Origin: Achromobacter kerstersii
Lineage (GTDB): Bacteria; Pseudomonadota; Gammaproteobacteria; Burkholderiales; Burkholderiaceae_B
DNA length: 64,000 bases
Direction of reading: 5' to 3'
NCBI RefSeq assembly: GCF_902859595.1
Contig: NZ_CADIJQ010000001.1
Span: 1,240,001-1,304,000 of the forward strand
Each line of letters opens with the position of its first letter. Position 1 is the stretch's first letter. A model generated the notes under the pieces. That model saw only the letters and a program-made list of their open reading frames with translations. It made no database searches and was not told where the DNA came from. This document shows positions 47,428-55,703 of the stretch, piece after piece. Position numbers and translations under genes: made by a program.

Positions 47428-48512
47428 CAGATCAGCTCCCCGGCGCCCGCGGGCTGGCGCGGCGCGGCCAGCAGCGCGCCGTCGGCGCCAAAGGCATAGG
47501 TCTGCGCGGGGTCGAAATACAGCTGCACGCGCTCGTCCAGCTTGTACCGGTGCACCCCCGGCAACTGCGCCACCACATCGCCCGCTGCGGTTTCGGCATG
47601 CACAAAGGTGTCGGAACCTGAAATCTCGGCCAGCTTCACCGTGCCCGGCAGGCTCAGGTGGCCCGCGCGCGGTTCCACATCCAGCGCGCCCGCCCGCAAG
47701 CCGGCGGTGATGTCGCCCCCGGCGTTGGCGGGCAAGTGGCGGTCCACCGCCAGCTCGCCTTGCAGGACGAAACCCGTGCCGGTGCGCCGCGCGGGAAACA
47801 GGTTCATGGGCGGGTCGCTGAACGCGCGCGCCACCCGGATGGAATTGGGCCGGTGAAAGACCTCGGCGGTGGGGCCGTATTGCAGCAGTTCGCCGGCATC
47901 TAGCACGGCGGTGTGGCCGCCCAACAACAGCGCTTCGCCCGGTTCCGTCGTGGCGTACACCACGGTCGAGCGCCCTTCGGCGAACAATTCCGAAAGCTCG
48001 TCGCGCAATTCTTCACGCAGCTTGTAGTCCAGATTGACGAGCGGCTCGTCCAGCAGGATGAGCGGCGCGTCCTTGACCAGCGCGCGCGCCAGCGCCACCC
48101 GCTGCTGCTGCCCGCCCGACAATTCAGACGGATAGCGCTCAAGCAAGTGGTCTATGTGCAGGCGCGCCGCCATGGCGCGAACTTTTTCGCGGATGTCCCG
48201 TTCGCCGCGCAGCTTCAGCGGCGACGCAATGTTGTCGTAAACCGACATGGACGGGTAATTGATGAACTGCTGATACACCATCGCGACGTTGCGCTGGCGC
48301 ACGGGAACGCCTGTGACGTCGGCGCCATCGACCAGCACGCGGCCTTCGGTGGGCCGGTCCAGCCCGGCCATGATGCGCATCAACGAGGTTTTGCCGGCCA
48401 GGGTCACCCCCAGCAGCACCGTCATGGCGCCCGGAACCGGGGCCAGGCTCATGGGAGTCAGGTGCGTTTGCGAACCGGCGCGCAAACCTATCCTGTCCAG
48501 GGTCAGCTGCAT
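47427..48512 (-). CDS. glpS: Glycerol ABC transporter ATPase GlpS
   Basis: 361 residues, first gene of the glycerol import operon. AGGAGA precedes the ATG. Walker A is the unusual GVTLAGKT (35-42), the signature LSGGQQQRVALARAL (131-145) is canonical, and Walker B is LILLDEPLVNLD. In the switch the typical THD is TTE (YATTEPGEA), so the switch His is absent here. GlpS and GlpT thus carry complementary deviations. Confidence 0.92.
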   Translation of the reverse strand: MQLTLDRIGLRAGSQTHLTPMSLAPVPGAMTVLLGVTLAGKTSLMRIMAGLDRPTEGRVLVDGADVTGVPVRQRNVAMVYQQFINYPSMSVYDNIASPLKLRGERDIREKVRAMAARLHIDHLLERYPSELSGGQQQRVALARALVKDAPLILLDEPLVNLDYKLREELRDELSELFAEGRSTVVYATTEPGEALLLGGHTAVLDAGELLQYGPTAEVFHRPNSIRVARAFSDPPMNLFPARRTGTGFVLQGELAVDRHLPANAGGDITAGLRAGALDVEPRAGHLSLPGTVKLAEISGSDTFVHAETAAGDVVAQLPGVHRYKLDERVQLYFDPAQTYAFGADGALLAAPRQPAGAGELI

Positions 48513-48734
48513 CTAGTCTCCTCAACCTACTTATATGTCCCTGTTTTTACAAACGGACTTCGGCATTCGGTACAGCGCGGCACAACTTCCCAGCCGTTGC
48601 GCGCAGGGGCGCAACACGATGAGCATACTCTTTCAGATGGCTTTCGTTTTTTGTGCGTTTTACCGAAGAAGCGAACAAAAAACAATCTTGCAGTGCGGCA
48701 TTATTTTTCGCTTTTGTTGTTTTATCATTCGCAT
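48513..48734. promoter_or_regulatory. glpS-glpR divergent control region with GlpR-box-like elements
   Basis: 222 nt, strikingly AT-rich. TTCG/T-run elements occur three times: CTTTCGTTTTTTG (48641-48653), the reverse-oriented GCGAACAAAAAAC (48671-48683) and TTTTCGCTTTTG (48705-48716). GTTTTTTGT (48646-48654) and ACAAAAAAC (48675-48683) form a perfect 9-bp inverted repeat. DeoR-family GlpR operators contain TTCG with flanking T-tracts, so these are plausible GlpR sites controlling both directions. Confidence 0.55.
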
Positions 48735-49553
48735 ATGACATTAAATCCACGACAGAGCGCCTTGGTCGAAATGGTGCGAGCCCAAGGCTCGGCCACGATC
48801 GAAGAACTCGCCAAACGCTTTGACGTCACGCTGCAAACCGTGCGGCGGGACGTGAACATCCTTTCGGAAGCCGGCCTGCTGTCGCGCTTCCATGGCGGCG
48901 TGCGCATTGAAGCGTCCACCATCGAGAACATTGCCTACCGCAAGCGCCAGGGCCTGCACGCGGCCGGCAAGCAGCGCATTGCCGAAGCCGTGGCGCGCGC
49001 CGTGCCGGACGGCTGTTCGTTGATTCTGAACATTGGCACCACCACCGAAGCCATCGCGCGCGCCCTGCTGCGCCATCGCGGCTTGCGCGTCATCACGAAC
49101 AACCTGCATGTGGCGGACATTCTGTCTGACAACCCGGACTGTGAAGTCATCGTGGCGGGCGGCGTGGTGCGGTCGCGCGACCGCGGCATCGTCGGCGAAG
49201 CCACCATGGATTTCATCCGCCAGTTCAAGGTGGACATCGGGCTGATCGGCATTTCGGGCATCGAAGCCGATGGCACGCTGCGCGACTACGACTTCCGCGA
49301 AGTGCGCGTGGCGCGAACCATCATCGAGCAATCGCGCGAGGTCTGGCTGGCGGCAGACAGCAGCAAGTTCAAGCGCCAGGCCATGGTGGAACTGGCGCAT
49401 ATCTCGCAGATCGACCGTTTCTTTACCGACGCGCATCCGCAGGAACCGCTGGCGCAAGTGTTGCTGGATTCCGGCGTGCGCTGCGACGTTGCGGCGGCCC
49501 CGAATCCGGCTGGCGCAACCGTCACGACGACCTCCTCGGCAACCCCCGCTTGA
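48735..49553 (+). CDS. glpR: Glycerol regulon repressor GlpR (DeoR family)
   Basis: 272 residues. The HTH is MVRAQGSATIEELAKRFDVTLQTVRRDVNILSEAGLLSRFHGGV (DeoR signature). The sugar-phosphate sensor domain has ILNIGTTTEAIARAL and VGEATMDFIRQFKVDIGLIGISGIEADG. The likely inducer is glycerol-3-phosphate. It is divergent from the import operon and upstream of glpD, so it can control both. A Ser/Thr/Ala-rich tail of ~20 residues is extra. Confidence 0.94.
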   Translation: MTLNPRQSALVEMVRAQGSATIEELAKRFDVTLQTVRRDVNILSEAGLLSRFHGGVRIEASTIENIAYRKRQGLHAAGKQRIAEAVARAVPDGCSLILNIGTTTEAIARALLRHRGLRVITNNLHVADILSDNPDCEVIVAGGVVRSRDRGIVGEATMDFIRQFKVDIGLIGISGIEADGTLRDYDFREVRVARTIIEQSREVWLAADSSKFKRQAMVELAHISQIDRFFTDAHPQEPLAQVLLDSGVRCDVAAAPNPAGATVTTTSSATPA

Positions 49554-49560
49554 ATGTGAA

Positions 49561-49590
49561 CGCCAGACCCGGGAGCGCCAGACCCGGGCC
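49561..49590 (+). repeat. 15-bp direct duplication after the glpR stop
   Basis: cgccagacccgggag and cgccagacccgggcc are adjacent, beginning 8 nt after the glpR stop codon, in the 105-nt gap before glpD. Confidence 0.75.
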
Positions 49591-49658
49591 ACCCGCCCGC
49601 CACTGACGCCCCGCACGAATCCACCCGAATTTAATTGGCGGCTTTGCCGCAACAACTT

Positions 49659-51254
49659 ATGAACCAACCGCTAGCCAACGTCACCCCGCCCGATCGCAAC
49701 CGCCTGTTGTCCACGCTGGACAACACGCCGTCCTGGGACGTCATCGTCATCGGCGGCGGCGCAACGGGCCTGGGCACCGCCGTGGATGCCGCCTCGCGCG
49801 GGTTTCGCACGCTGCTGATCGAAGGCGCCGACTTCGCCAAAGGCACGTCCAGCAAAGCCACCAAGCTGGTGCACGGCGGCGTGCGCTATCTGGCGCAAGG
49901 CAACGTCAGCCTGGTGCGCGAAGCGCTGCACGAACGCGGCCTGCTCAACCGCAACGCGCCGCATCTGGTGTGGCCGCTGGGCTTTGTGGTGCCGGCCTAC
50001 AACCTGCTGGATCAGCCCTTCTACGGCATCGGCCTGAAGATGTACGACATGCTGGCCGGCAAGCTGAACCTGGCGCCCAGCCGCTGGCTGTCGCGCCGCG
50101 ACACGCTGGCCAACGCGCCGACGCTGGCTGAAAAGGTCAACGGCCGCGGTTTGAAGGGCGGCGTGCTGTATTACGACGGCCAGTTCGATGACGCGCGCCT
50201 GGCCATGAGCCTGATGCGCACGCTGTTCGATCTGGGTGGCACGGCGGTGAACTACGTGCGCGCCACGGGCCTGACCACCAGCAACGGCAAGGTGGACGGC
50301 GTGACTGCCCAAGACGTGATCGGCGGCGCCAGCTTTTCGCTGCGCGCGCGCTGCGTGATCAACGCCACGGGCGTCTGGGTGGACGCCGTGCGCCGCATGG
50401 AAGACAAGAACGCGCAGACCATGGTGGCGCCCAGCCAGGGCGTGCACCTGACCTTGCCGCAGAATTTCCTGCCGGGCAAGCGCGCCATCCTGATCCCGAA
50501 AACCGACGACGGCCGCGTGCTGTTCGTGGTGCCATGGAACGGCCACACCATCGTCGGCACGACCGACACGCCGCGCAACGATCTGCCGCTGGACCCGGAA
50601 GCGGGCGCGCAGGATGTGGACTTCATTCTGAGCACGGCCGCGCGCTACCTTAGCCGCAAGCCCACGCGCGATGACGTCACCAGCGTCTGGGCGGGTCTGC
50701 GTCCGCTGGTCAAGGCCACGGGCGATGCGTCGACCAAGCAGCTGTCGCGCGAGCACACCATTCTGGTGTCCAACGCCGGGCTGGTGACGGTAACGGGCGG
50801 CAAGTGGACGACCTACCGCCGCATGGCGCAAGACGTGGTGGACACGGCGATTCAGCATCAGCTGCTGACGCAAGCCACCTGCCGCACCGAGTCCCTGCCC
50901 TTGCATGGCGCGTCGGGCCTGTCGCCTGCGCAAGAACACGCGGGCACGCCGGACAGCTATTACGGCAGCGATCTGGCCACGCTGAAGGCCTTGCCGGGCG
51001 CCGAGCGCATGCTGATCAAGGCCAGCGGCCTGACCGAAGCGCACGTGCGTTTCGCGGCGCGCTTTGAACTTGCGCGCAGCGCCGAAGACGTGCTGGCGCG
51101 CCGCAACCGCGCGCTGTTCCTGGACAGCGAAGCCGCAATGCTGGCCGCCCCGGAAGTGGCGCGCATCCTGGCCGAAGAACTGGGCCACGACGCAGCGTGG
51201 CAGCAACGCACGCTGCAAGATCTGGCCGTGGTGGCGGCGAAGTACAGGCTGTAA
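49659..51254 (+). CDS. glpD: Aerobic glycerol-3-phosphate dehydrogenase
   Basis: A 531-residue FAD enzyme at the inner membrane that oxidises glycerol-3-phosphate to dihydroxyacetone phosphate and reduces quinone. DVIVIGGGATGLGTAVDAASRGF binds FAD, and GTSSKATKLVHGGVRYL, GVHLTLPQNFLPGKRAILIPKTDDGR and TVTGGKWTTYRRMA are GlpD signatures. The ATG at 49659 gives the standard N-terminus. Probably one transcript with glpR. The stop lies in a 13-bp tandem array. Confidence 0.96.
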   Translation: MNQPLANVTPPDRNRLLSTLDNTPSWDVIVIGGGATGLGTAVDAASRGFRTLLIEGADFAKGTSSKATKLVHGGVRYLAQGNVSLVREALHERGLLNRNAPHLVWPLGFVVPAYNLLDQPFYGIGLKMYDMLAGKLNLAPSRWLSRRDTLANAPTLAEKVNGRGLKGGVLYYDGQFDDARLAMSLMRTLFDLGGTAVNYVRATGLTTSNGKVDGVTAQDVIGGASFSLRARCVINATGVWVDAVRRMEDKNAQTMVAPSQGVHLTLPQNFLPGKRAILIPKTDDGRVLFVVPWNGHTIVGTTDTPRNDLPLDPEAGAQDVDFILSTAARYLSRKPTRDDVTSVWAGLRPLVKATGDASTKQLSREHTILVSNAGLVTVTGGKWTTYRRMAQDVVDTAIQHQLLTQATCRTESLPLHGASGLSPAQEHAGTPDSYYGSDLATLKALPGAERMLIKASGLTEAHVRFAARFELARSAEDVLARRNRALFLDSEAAMLAAPEVARILAEELGHDAAWQQRTLQDLAVVAAKYRL

Positions 51255-51311
51255 TTACCGGCTGTAGTTAGCGCCTGTAGTTAGCGCCTATAACTACCGC
51301 CTGTCATTCAC
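51247..51311. repeat. Five 13-bp units bridging the convergent stops of glpD and the HD-GYP gene
   Basis: Units at 51247, 51260, 51273, 51286 and 51299 (ggctgtaattacc, ggctgtagttagc, gcctgtagttagc, gcctataactacc, gcctgtcattcac). Unit 1 contains the glpD stop TAA (51252-51254). Unit 5 contains the HD-GYP stop (51308-51310). TAA or TAG recurs in units 1-4. Confidence 0.93.
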
Positions 51312-51934
51312 GGCACCCGCAACGGGCTGATCAGAATCATCGCTTCAAACACGCGCAGCATGTCGGGGTCGCATTTTGACCCCGCTTCGCGATTCAGGAT
51401 GCGCATGATCTCGGCGTGCGACCGAGCAGGATGGTACGGCCGCGTATCGCCCAGCGCATCGTAGGAATCGGCCAGCGAAATAATGCGCGAGAGCATCGGG
51501 ATATCGTGTCCCGACAGCCCGGCCGGGTAGCCCGACCCATCGAAATGTTCATGATGATGCCGTACCGCCAGCGCGATCAGATCGCGCTGCGGCATGGCGC
51601 TGTGCATGATGATGTCGGCGCCGGTTGCGGCATGCCCCTTCATGATTTCCCAATCTTCCGCTTCCAGCCGGTTCGGCGAAAACAGCACGCGGTCAGGGGT
51701 GCCGATCTTGCCCACGTCATGCAGGCGGGCGGCGACGGCAACGGCCGCTTGTTCGGATTCGCTCAGGCCGCAGGCTTGGGCCAGCGCCACACTTAAGGCG
51801 ACCACGCGGTCGCAGTGGCGGCCGGTGGCGAGATCACGCGCTTTCATGGCCGCAAACAGCGCGGCCTCGCAGGAACCTGCGGCGGCATGACAGCCGCTGG
51901 AACCTTCGGAGTTTTCGGGTACGTCGGGAGGCAT
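51308..51934 (-). CDS. HD-GYP domain cyclic-di-GMP phosphodiesterase
   Basis: 208 residues, almost only the catalytic domain. LHDVGKIGTPDRVL (HD at 72-73) and HHEHFDGSGYPAGL (HHExxDGxGYP near 127-138) are intact, predicting hydrolysis of cyclic-di-GMP. The start at ATG 51934 leaves ~20 Ser/Gly-rich residues before the domain. The frame continues upstream but without homology. There is no sensor domain, so control may be transcriptional. A perfect 10-bp inverted repeat lies 37 nt upstream. Confidence 0.87.
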   Translation of the reverse strand: MPPDVPENSEGSSGCHAAAGSCEAALFAAMKARDLATGRHCDRVVALSVALAQACGLSESEQAAVAVAARLHDVGKIGTPDRVLFSPNRLEAEDWEIMKGHAATGADIIMHSAMPQRDLIALAVRHHHEHFDGSGYPAGLSGHDIPMLSRIISLADSYDALGDTRPYHPARSHAEIMRILNREAGSKCDPDMLRVFEAMILISPLRVP

Positions 51935-51970
51935 CAGGGAAGGCGCGCCGCTGCAACGGAGAGGCACGCT

Positions 51971-51998
51971 TGTGTCAGAAAGTAGCAATTCTGACACA
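51971..51998. promoter_or_regulatory. Perfect inverted repeat upstream of the HD-GYP gene
   Basis: TGTGTCAGAA-N8-TTCTGACACA (51971-51980 and 51989-51998), with weaker outer GCAC/GTGC pairing. It lies 37-64 nt before the ATG on the minus strand, a typical operator position. Confidence 0.65.
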
Positions 51999-52100
51999 GT
52001 GTGCCGAACTTCAACCCAAACAGAGCAATGACCCGGCAAGCGGCGCAGATGCTGCCTTTGCCGCCGCCCCGCTCCAGCTGGCAACGATTTCAGGCCATTA

Positions 52101-52781
52101 TCAGTTCTTCAGCCGCGCCAGCAAGGCCTGCGCCACTCCCACTGACGATGCCGGGTTCTGCCCCGTAACCAGCAAACCATCGCTGACCACATAGGGCTGC
52201 CAATCCGGCCCCTTGCTGTACACGCCGCCCAAGCGGACCAGTTCATCTTCCACCAGAAACGGCACCACGTCGGTCAGTTGCACCGCCGCCTCTTCCGCGT
52301 TGGAAAAGCCCGTGACCTGGCGGCCTTGCACCAGCGGTTTGCCATCAGCGGTCTTCGCGTGGCGCAGCACGCCGGGCGCGTGGCACACCGCCGATACCGG
52401 CTTGCCCGCCGCCAGCATCGTTTCAATTAAGGCCACCGATTTGGCGTCTTCCGCCAAGTCCCACAAGGGGCCGTGGCCGCCCGGATAGAACACCGCGTCG
52501 TAGTCCGCCGCCTGCACCTCGGCCAGGCGGCGGGTGGACGCCAATAGGCGCTGGGCCTCGGCATCCTGGCGAAAACGGCGCGTGTCGTCCGTCTGCGCGT
52601 CGGGGTCATCGCTCTTGGGGTCCAGCGGCGGCTGGCCGCCTTGCGGCGAGGCCAGCGTCACCGTCGCGCCCGCGTCGACAAACGCGTAATACGGCGCGGC
52701 AAACTCCTCTAGCCAGAAGCCGGTCTTGCGGCCCGTGTTGCCCAGCGTGTCGTGGGAAGTCAGCACGATCAGGATTTTCAT
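52101..52781 (-). CDS. DJ-1/PfpI family protein (class I glutamine amidotransferase-like)
   Basis: 226 residues, Hsp31/YDR533C-like branch. ILIVLTSHDTLGNTGRKTGFWLEEFAAPYYAF, then DAVFYPGGHGPLWDLA, then the nucleophile elbow SAVCHAPGVL with Cys133. Members act as glyoxalase III/deglycase-type or chaperone proteins; the activity here is unproven. It lies 12 nt downstream of the CurA-like reductase on the same strand, suggesting co-transcription for reactive-aldehyde or enone detoxification. Confidence 0.88.
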   Translation of the reverse strand: MKILIVLTSHDTLGNTGRKTGFWLEEFAAPYYAFVDAGATVTLASPQGGQPPLDPKSDDPDAQTDDTRRFRQDAEAQRLLASTRRLAEVQAADYDAVFYPGGHGPLWDLAEDAKSVALIETMLAAGKPVSAVCHAPGVLRHAKTADGKPLVQGRQVTGFSNAEEAAVQLTDVVPFLVEDELVRLGGVYSKGPDWQPYVVSDGLLVTGQNPASSVGVAQALLARLKN

Positions 52782-52792
52782 GTTGTGCGTCC

Positions 52793-53842
52793 TTAAGCTG
52801 CGGGTTGCTCGTCCGGGCCGACGCGCACAATGCGCTTGCCCGCGTTTTCGCCCTTCAACAGGCCCATCAAGCCGCGCGGCGCGTTCTCCAGGCCTTCAAC
52901 CACGTCCTCGCGATACTTGATGCGCCCTTGCTGGATCAGCCCTTCCATCGCGTCACGGAATTCACCATAGCGATGCGCGTATTCGTTGAAGATGATGAAG
53001 CCCTGGAACGTCAGGCGCTTGGTCAGGATGGTGCGCATCAGCAGCGCCAGGCGGTCGGGGCCTTCCGGCTGGCTGGTGGCGTTGTAGGCCGAGATCAGGC
53101 CGCAGACCGGCACGCGCGCACGCGGATTCAAGAGGGGCAGCACCGCATCAAACACCGCGCCGCCCACGTTTTCGAAATACACGTCAATGCCTTGCGGCAC
53201 GGCGCGCGCCAGGCGGCCGGCCAGATCGGGCAGCTTGTGGTCCAGGCAGTCGTCAAAGCCCAGCTCATCAACCACATAGCGGCACTTGTCCGCGCCGCCC
53301 GCAATGCCCACGACCTTGCAGCCGTGGATTTTGGCGATCTGCCCCACGACCGCGCCCACCGCGCCGCTGGCGGCAGCCACGACAACGGTCTCACCCGCCT
53401 TGGGTTTGCCGATGTCCAGCAGCCCCATGTAGCCGGTAAAGCCGGGCATGCCCAACACGCCCAGCGAATACGACGGATGCTGGGGCTTGGCGCCCAAGCG
53501 CAGCAGGCCCGCGCCATCGGACAAGGCGTAGTCCTGCCAGCCGGACTGGGCCAGCACCCATTCGCCCACCGGGAAATCAGGATGATTCGACGCTACCACG
53601 CGCGTGACGGTGCCGCCCACCATGGGCTGCCCCACTTGCACGGGCTCGGCGTAGGACGGCGCATCGCTCATGCGGCCGCGCATGTAAGGGTCCAGCGACA
53701 AGTACACGGTGCGCAGCAGCACCTGGCCGGGGCCGGGCTTCGGGACTTCGCCTGTTTCCAGACGGAAATCGCTGTCTGCCGGTTCGCCATGCGGGCGAGC
53801 GGCAAGCACGATACGGCGGTTGATCGACGGTGATTGCGACAT
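52793..53842 (-). CDS. CurA-like NADP-dependent medium-chain reductase
   Basis: 349 residues, zinc-independent MDR family (leukotriene B4 dehydrogenase/curcumin reductase branch). SLDPYMRGRM, LGMPGFTGYMGLLDIGKPKAGETVVVAAASGAVGAVVGQIAK (nucleotide site) and VYFENVGGAVFDAVLPLLN are diagnostic. It reduces C=C bonds of enones with NADPH. Divergent from tetR across 164 nt containing a TetR-type palindrome, so it may be a second target of that regulator. Confidence 0.9.
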   Translation of the reverse strand: MSQSPSINRRIVLAARPHGEPADSDFRLETGEVPKPGPGQVLLRTVYLSLDPYMRGRMSDAPSYAEPVQVGQPMVGGTVTRVVASNHPDFPVGEWVLAQSGWQDYALSDGAGLLRLGAKPQHPSYSLGVLGMPGFTGYMGLLDIGKPKAGETVVVAAASGAVGAVVGQIAKIHGCKVVGIAGGADKCRYVVDELGFDDCLDHKLPDLAGRLARAVPQGIDVYFENVGGAVFDAVLPLLNPRARVPVCGLISAYNATSQPEGPDRLALLMRTILTKRLTFQGFIIFNEYAHRYGEFRDAMEGLIQQGRIKYREDVVEGLENAPRGLMGLLKGENAGKRIVRVGPDEQPAA

Positions 53843-53971
53843 GAATCCAGCCTCCTACGGGGGGAAGCCGCCCGGGTCTTGCGGGCAAGGCCCGGGTGGC
53901 AAGATGGGGAACGACCCATTACACCATCGAAGCCCCGCGCACTGTTTTGTAACCCTGGCGCTTGCTCCCCT

Positions 53972-53997
53972 TTTAATTAATTAAATACTTAATTAAA
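53972..53997. promoter_or_regulatory. AT-rich palindromic operator upstream of tetR
   Basis: TTTAATTAA (53972-53980) and TTAATTAAA (53989-53997) form a perfect 9-bp inverted repeat with an 8-nt spacer, 10 nt before the tetR ATG. A pure A/T palindrome in very GC-rich DNA is a strong operator candidate for autoregulation. Confidence 0.7.
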
Positions 53998-54006
53998 CTA
54001 CGGCCC

Positions 54007-54741
54007 ATGTCTTCGCCCTCTTCCACCCCCCGCCGTCCCGGCCGCCCCGTGCGCCCCGACAACGCCGCCATGCGCGCCAACTTGCTCGACATCGCCACGG
54101 GCCTGTTCGCCGCCCAAGGCGTGGCGGCCACCACCATTTCGCATATCGCCCAGCTTGCGGCCGTCACGCCGGCGATGCTGCATTACTACTTCAAGAGCCG
54201 CGACCAGTTGATTGATGCCGTGGTGCAGGAGCGGGTGTTGCCGGTGATCGGCTTCGTGTGGGCGCCGGTGCCGTTGATGGCGGAATCCGCAGGCGACACG
54301 AACGCGGACCCCGCCGCCGCCGCACGCCGCTACCTGGTTGAAATCGTCAACCGCATCGTGCAGAGCGCCACCGAACGGCCGTGGCTGCCCGCCTTGTGGA
54401 TGCATGAAGTCGTCAACGAAGGGGGCCAGTTGCGCGAACGCGTGTTGCCCCATCTGCCGTCAGAACGCTTGCAGGTGTTTGCGGGGCTTATTGCACAAGC
54501 CCAGGGCCAGGGCGGGATCACGCCGGGCGTGGAACCCCGGCTGGTGTTCCTGTCCATTCTTGGCCTGACCTTGCTGCCGCTTGCCACGTCCAACCTGTGG
54601 CGCCGCATCTGGCAAGGCGATGCGCAAGCGCAAGCGATCGACACCCGCGCCATCGCCGCCCACGCCATCGCCATGCTGACTGGCGGTTTGTTTTCGCCGC
54701 CCGCCCCGCCCACCACCGCCCCCCAGGAATGCCAACCATGA
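54007..54741 (+). CDS. TetR-family regulator of the downstream efflux operon
   Basis: 244 residues. The N-terminal HTH is MRANLLDIATGLFAAQGVAATTISHIAQLAAVTPAMLHYYFKSRDQLIDAV (the YYFKSR helix is typical of TetR). A ligand-binding helical domain with WLPALWMHEVVNEGGQLRERVLPHLP follows. It is the first gene of the operon; its stop overlaps the adaptor start (ATGA). It probably represses efflux until an inducer binds. Confidence 0.92.
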   Translation: MSSPSSTPRRPGRPVRPDNAAMRANLLDIATGLFAAQGVAATTISHIAQLAAVTPAMLHYYFKSRDQLIDAVVQERVLPVIGFVWAPVPLMAESAGDTNADPAAAARRYLVEIVNRIVQSATERPWLPALWMHEVVNEGGQLRERVLPHLPSERLQVFAGLIAQAQGQGGITPGVEPRLVFLSILGLTLLPLATSNLWRRIWQGDAQAQAIDTRAIAAHAIAMLTGGLFSPPAPPTTAPQECQP

Positions 54742-55703
54742 GCATGCCGCGCCCGCTGTTGCATTGTTCCCTGCCCACGCTGGCGCTGCTGCTGCTGGCC
54801 GGTTGCGGCAACGACAGCCATCCCTTCTATCAAGGCTATGTCGAAGGCGATTACGTGTATGTGGCCTCGTCCGAGGCCGGCCGGCTGGATGCGCTGGCCG
54901 TCAAGCGCGGGCAGCAGGTGGCGGCCGACGCGCCGCTGTTCACGCTGGAGGCCACGCGCGAACGCGCGGCCCGCGATCAGGCCAGCGCGCAATTGGCGGC
55001 GGCCACCGCGCAGCTGGAAGACATCGCCACCGGCAAACGCCCGGAAGAAGTGGATGTGAGCCGCGCGCAGTTAGCGCAGGCCGAAGCCGCCAGCCGCCGC
55101 TCGGCCGCACAACTGCAACGCGACGCCGCGCAATTCCGCATCGGCGGGATTGCGCGCGCGCAGCTGGACGACAGCCGCGAACAGGCGCAGTCGGACGCCG
55201 CCCGCGTGCGTGAACTGCGCGCGCAATTGGAAGTGGCCAACCTGCCCGGCCGGCAGGATCAGCGCCGCGCGCAGGCCGCCCAGGTCGATGCCGCGCGCGC
55301 CACACTCGCCCAAGCCGAATGGACGCTGGCGCAAAAGCAGCTGGGCGCCCCGGCGGCAGGCCAGGTGTTTGACACGATGTACCGCGTGGGCGAATGGGTG
55401 CCCGCCGGCAGCCCCGTCGTCAGCCTGCTTCCGCCCGGCAACATCAAGGTGCGCTTCTTCGTGCCGGAAACGGTGGTGGGCGCATTGAAAGTCGGCCAGC
55501 AGGCCACCTTGCGCTGCGACGGCTGCGGCGACCCGATACCCGTGCATATCGACTACGTGTCGAATCAGGCCGAGTACACGCCGCCCGTCATCTACAGCCG
55601 CGAAAACCGCAGCAAGCTGGTGTACATGGTCGAAGCGCGCCCCACTCCCGACGCCGCCACGCGCCTGCATCCGGGCCAGCCCGTTGAGGCAACGCTGCAA
55701 TGA
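54738..55703 (+). CDS. HlyD/YbhG-like periplasmic adaptor lipoprotein
   Basis: 321 residues. The lipobox LLLAGC makes it an inner-membrane-anchored lipoprotein. The first biotinyl-lipoyl half is YVEGDYVYVASSEAGRLDALAVKRGQQVAADAPLF, followed by an Ala/Gln-rich coiled-coil hairpin (about 65-205). The second half is LGAPAAGQVFDTMYRVGEWVPAGSPVVSLLPPG. It links the ABC-2 exporter to the outer-membrane factor encoded downstream. Confidence 0.9.
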   Translation: MSMPRPLLHCSLPTLALLLLAGCGNDSHPFYQGYVEGDYVYVASSEAGRLDALAVKRGQQVAADAPLFTLEATRERAARDQASAQLAAATAQLEDIATGKRPEEVDVSRAQLAQAEAASRRSAAQLQRDAAQFRIGGIARAQLDDSREQAQSDAARVRELRAQLEVANLPGRQDQRRAQAAQVDAARATLAQAEWTLAQKQLGAPAAGQVFDTMYRVGEWVPAGSPVVSLLPPGNIKVRFFVPETVVGALKVGQQATLRCDGCGDPIPVHIDYVSNQAEYTPPVIYSRENRSKLVYMVEARPTPDAATRLHPGQPVEATLQ

